DNA of 64,000 nt from NCBI GenBank assembly GCA_958295665.1, contig OY282560.1:186977561-187041560 (forward strand), given 5' to 3'. Position 1 is the first letter of the stretch. Every line of letters starts with the position of its first letter. The notes beneath the pieces were generated by a model. The model was not told where the DNA came from. It ran no database searches and was given only the letters and a program-made list of their open reading frames with translations. The translations under genes were made by a program, and so were the position numbers. This DNA comes from Tipula vernalis (taxonomy: Eukaryota > Arthropoda > Insecta > Diptera > Tipulidae). This document shows positions 62,915 through 64,000 of this stretch, piece by piece.

Positions 62915-64000
62915 TTATCAGAAGCATATTAGCAAAGCCTTCTAGAGTATAGAGCCATAATCTTAATGACGTATTTTTTAGAAGCTTTTTTAGTGGTATA
63001 ACTTTTTACTGATTTCCATAGGAATCCATAGTAAAAATGGTGTTTTTTAGCTTCAAGTTTTTCAATGAAAAAAGCAAAAATATTATGTTTATATAAAAGT
63101 TTTCTACATATCTTTAAGAACAATATATAAGAAGGTCATATTGGTATTAAGTAAATATTAATTGCAGAAATATTAAAATTAAATTATTTCTAAAATAAAT
63201 TTTTTCGAACTTTCATTTTGAAAAATACATCAAAGTTGGCTCTGACAAATTAAAATAATACTTGCTAAATTTATCTTTAGTTTTACTAGTGTACATACGT
63301 AAGATGTCTAAAATGGTTACAGAAAAATACGAAAAAAAATTATTTAATCGCAAAATTATCACATGTTCCTATATTTTGTGAATTTGTTTTGCTTTTCCTA
63401 CAATTTTTGAACTTGAAATTTCTCCAGGTGGTAATTTTTGATATGATTTTTCCAAATTTTTACGGCCATCACTGCCATCTATGTAACGTATATTGACTTA
63501 ATGACCAAACGAATCGTAGTAAGCTTTTATTTCAATTTGACCAGAATGCTGTTGTTATGAATTTTTTTTAATATGTTTGTTTAAATAAATCAATTATTAC
63601 AAGAAAATGAAAACGATTTACTTAAACGGTATTCATATATGTTGAAATTCAAACATTTATGAAAGTATTTCAGAAATCATAATTAAGAGTTTGTAACGTT
63701 TTCATTTAAAAATTTGTCTTAGGAAAAAGGTGATTTCCCATGTGTTTTACTATGAAAAGTTTCGTTTTTTCCTAGTTTCTAATTCCCTTATAAAAGCTCA
63801 GATTTTTTGATTATGGCTCTATAAAATACAGGGTGCTCTGATATTAGTCGTATTTCCATGATAATTTTACAACAACAATTGCTCGCAACACGAATTAAAT
63901 AATTCAAACATAAAGTTTCAATTATTTAATTCATTCGTAATTTTAGTTATACCACCTGACACCAGATGCCAAATTGCTCTTTCGTTTTGTTGTTTAATTT
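62915..64000. other. No gene recognised; possible transposon end near 63830
   Basis: AT-rich. At 63829 TACAGGGTGCTCTGATATTA resembles the outer end of Tc1/mariner-type elements of the DUF4817 kind (compare 50823), which would then run off the window. No transposase is visible. Confidence 0.35.

Noticed and set aside
63975..64000. Possible start of another LTR-element copy at the window edge
   Set aside because: Only about 18 bases (TCGTTTTGTTGTTTAATT) match the gag region; in an AT-rich window this can be chance.

Overview
This window looks like nuclear DNA of an AT-rich insect. The C-terminus and exon phases of the CFIm25 gene and the spectrum of transposons fit a dipteran, possibly a nematoceran, but that placement is inference. 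Coding genes have phase-consistent GT/AG introns, and nothing is prokaryotic: there are no operons, no CRISPR array and no rRNA genes.

The left 37 kb holds six host genes. On the minus strand are Nudt21/CFIm25 (five exons, 2361-9918), enkurin (three exons, 10370-11250), a single-exon NeuroD/neurogenin-like bHLH factor (11757-12347) and an ACOT13-type hotdog thioesterase (three exons, 16015-16838). The thioesterase is divergent from the TFIIIC90/GTF3C4 gene (plus strand, two exons, 17049-19191), with only 210 bp between their start codons. Convergent with GTF3C4 is an ABCG half-transporter (minus strand, last five exons, 19455-37184). Its 14.2-kb and 1.7-kb introns are full of transposons, and its N-terminal exon was not found.

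The right half is a transposon graveyard with young insertions. Relics of RTE-like and Jockey/I-like LINEs, Copia, piggyBac, a Helitron and several Tc1/mariner-type transposases are recognisable from protein motifs. A family of Ty3/mdg-type LTR elements, all on the minus strand, dominates. One long copy has gag, protease, RT, RNase H and integrase but is broken by frameshifts and an RT deletion. Three short copies lack RT, RNase H and the integrase core, yet each keeps one long open frame: SAP-like motif, coiled coil, Gag, two zinc knuckles, protease, and a piece of the integrase C-terminus. Two short copies (53923-57412 and 57587-61062) have 4-bp target duplications and LTR pairs that look identical by eye, so they are recent. 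The long copy and the third short copy form a nested composite (23893-32957) with one hybrid LTR.

The least explained structures are foldbacks. A hairpin-rich insertion of about 1.4 kb in the Helitron relic (44910-46320) contains a 464-bp tandem duplication and a 99-bp palindrome. The tip of that palindrome resembles another palindrome of about 110 bp in a Nudt21 intron (8341-8452). There are also several MITE-like inverted repeats, a head-to-head satellite (61.7-62.4 kb) and a degenerate C-rich array (33.4-33.9 kb).
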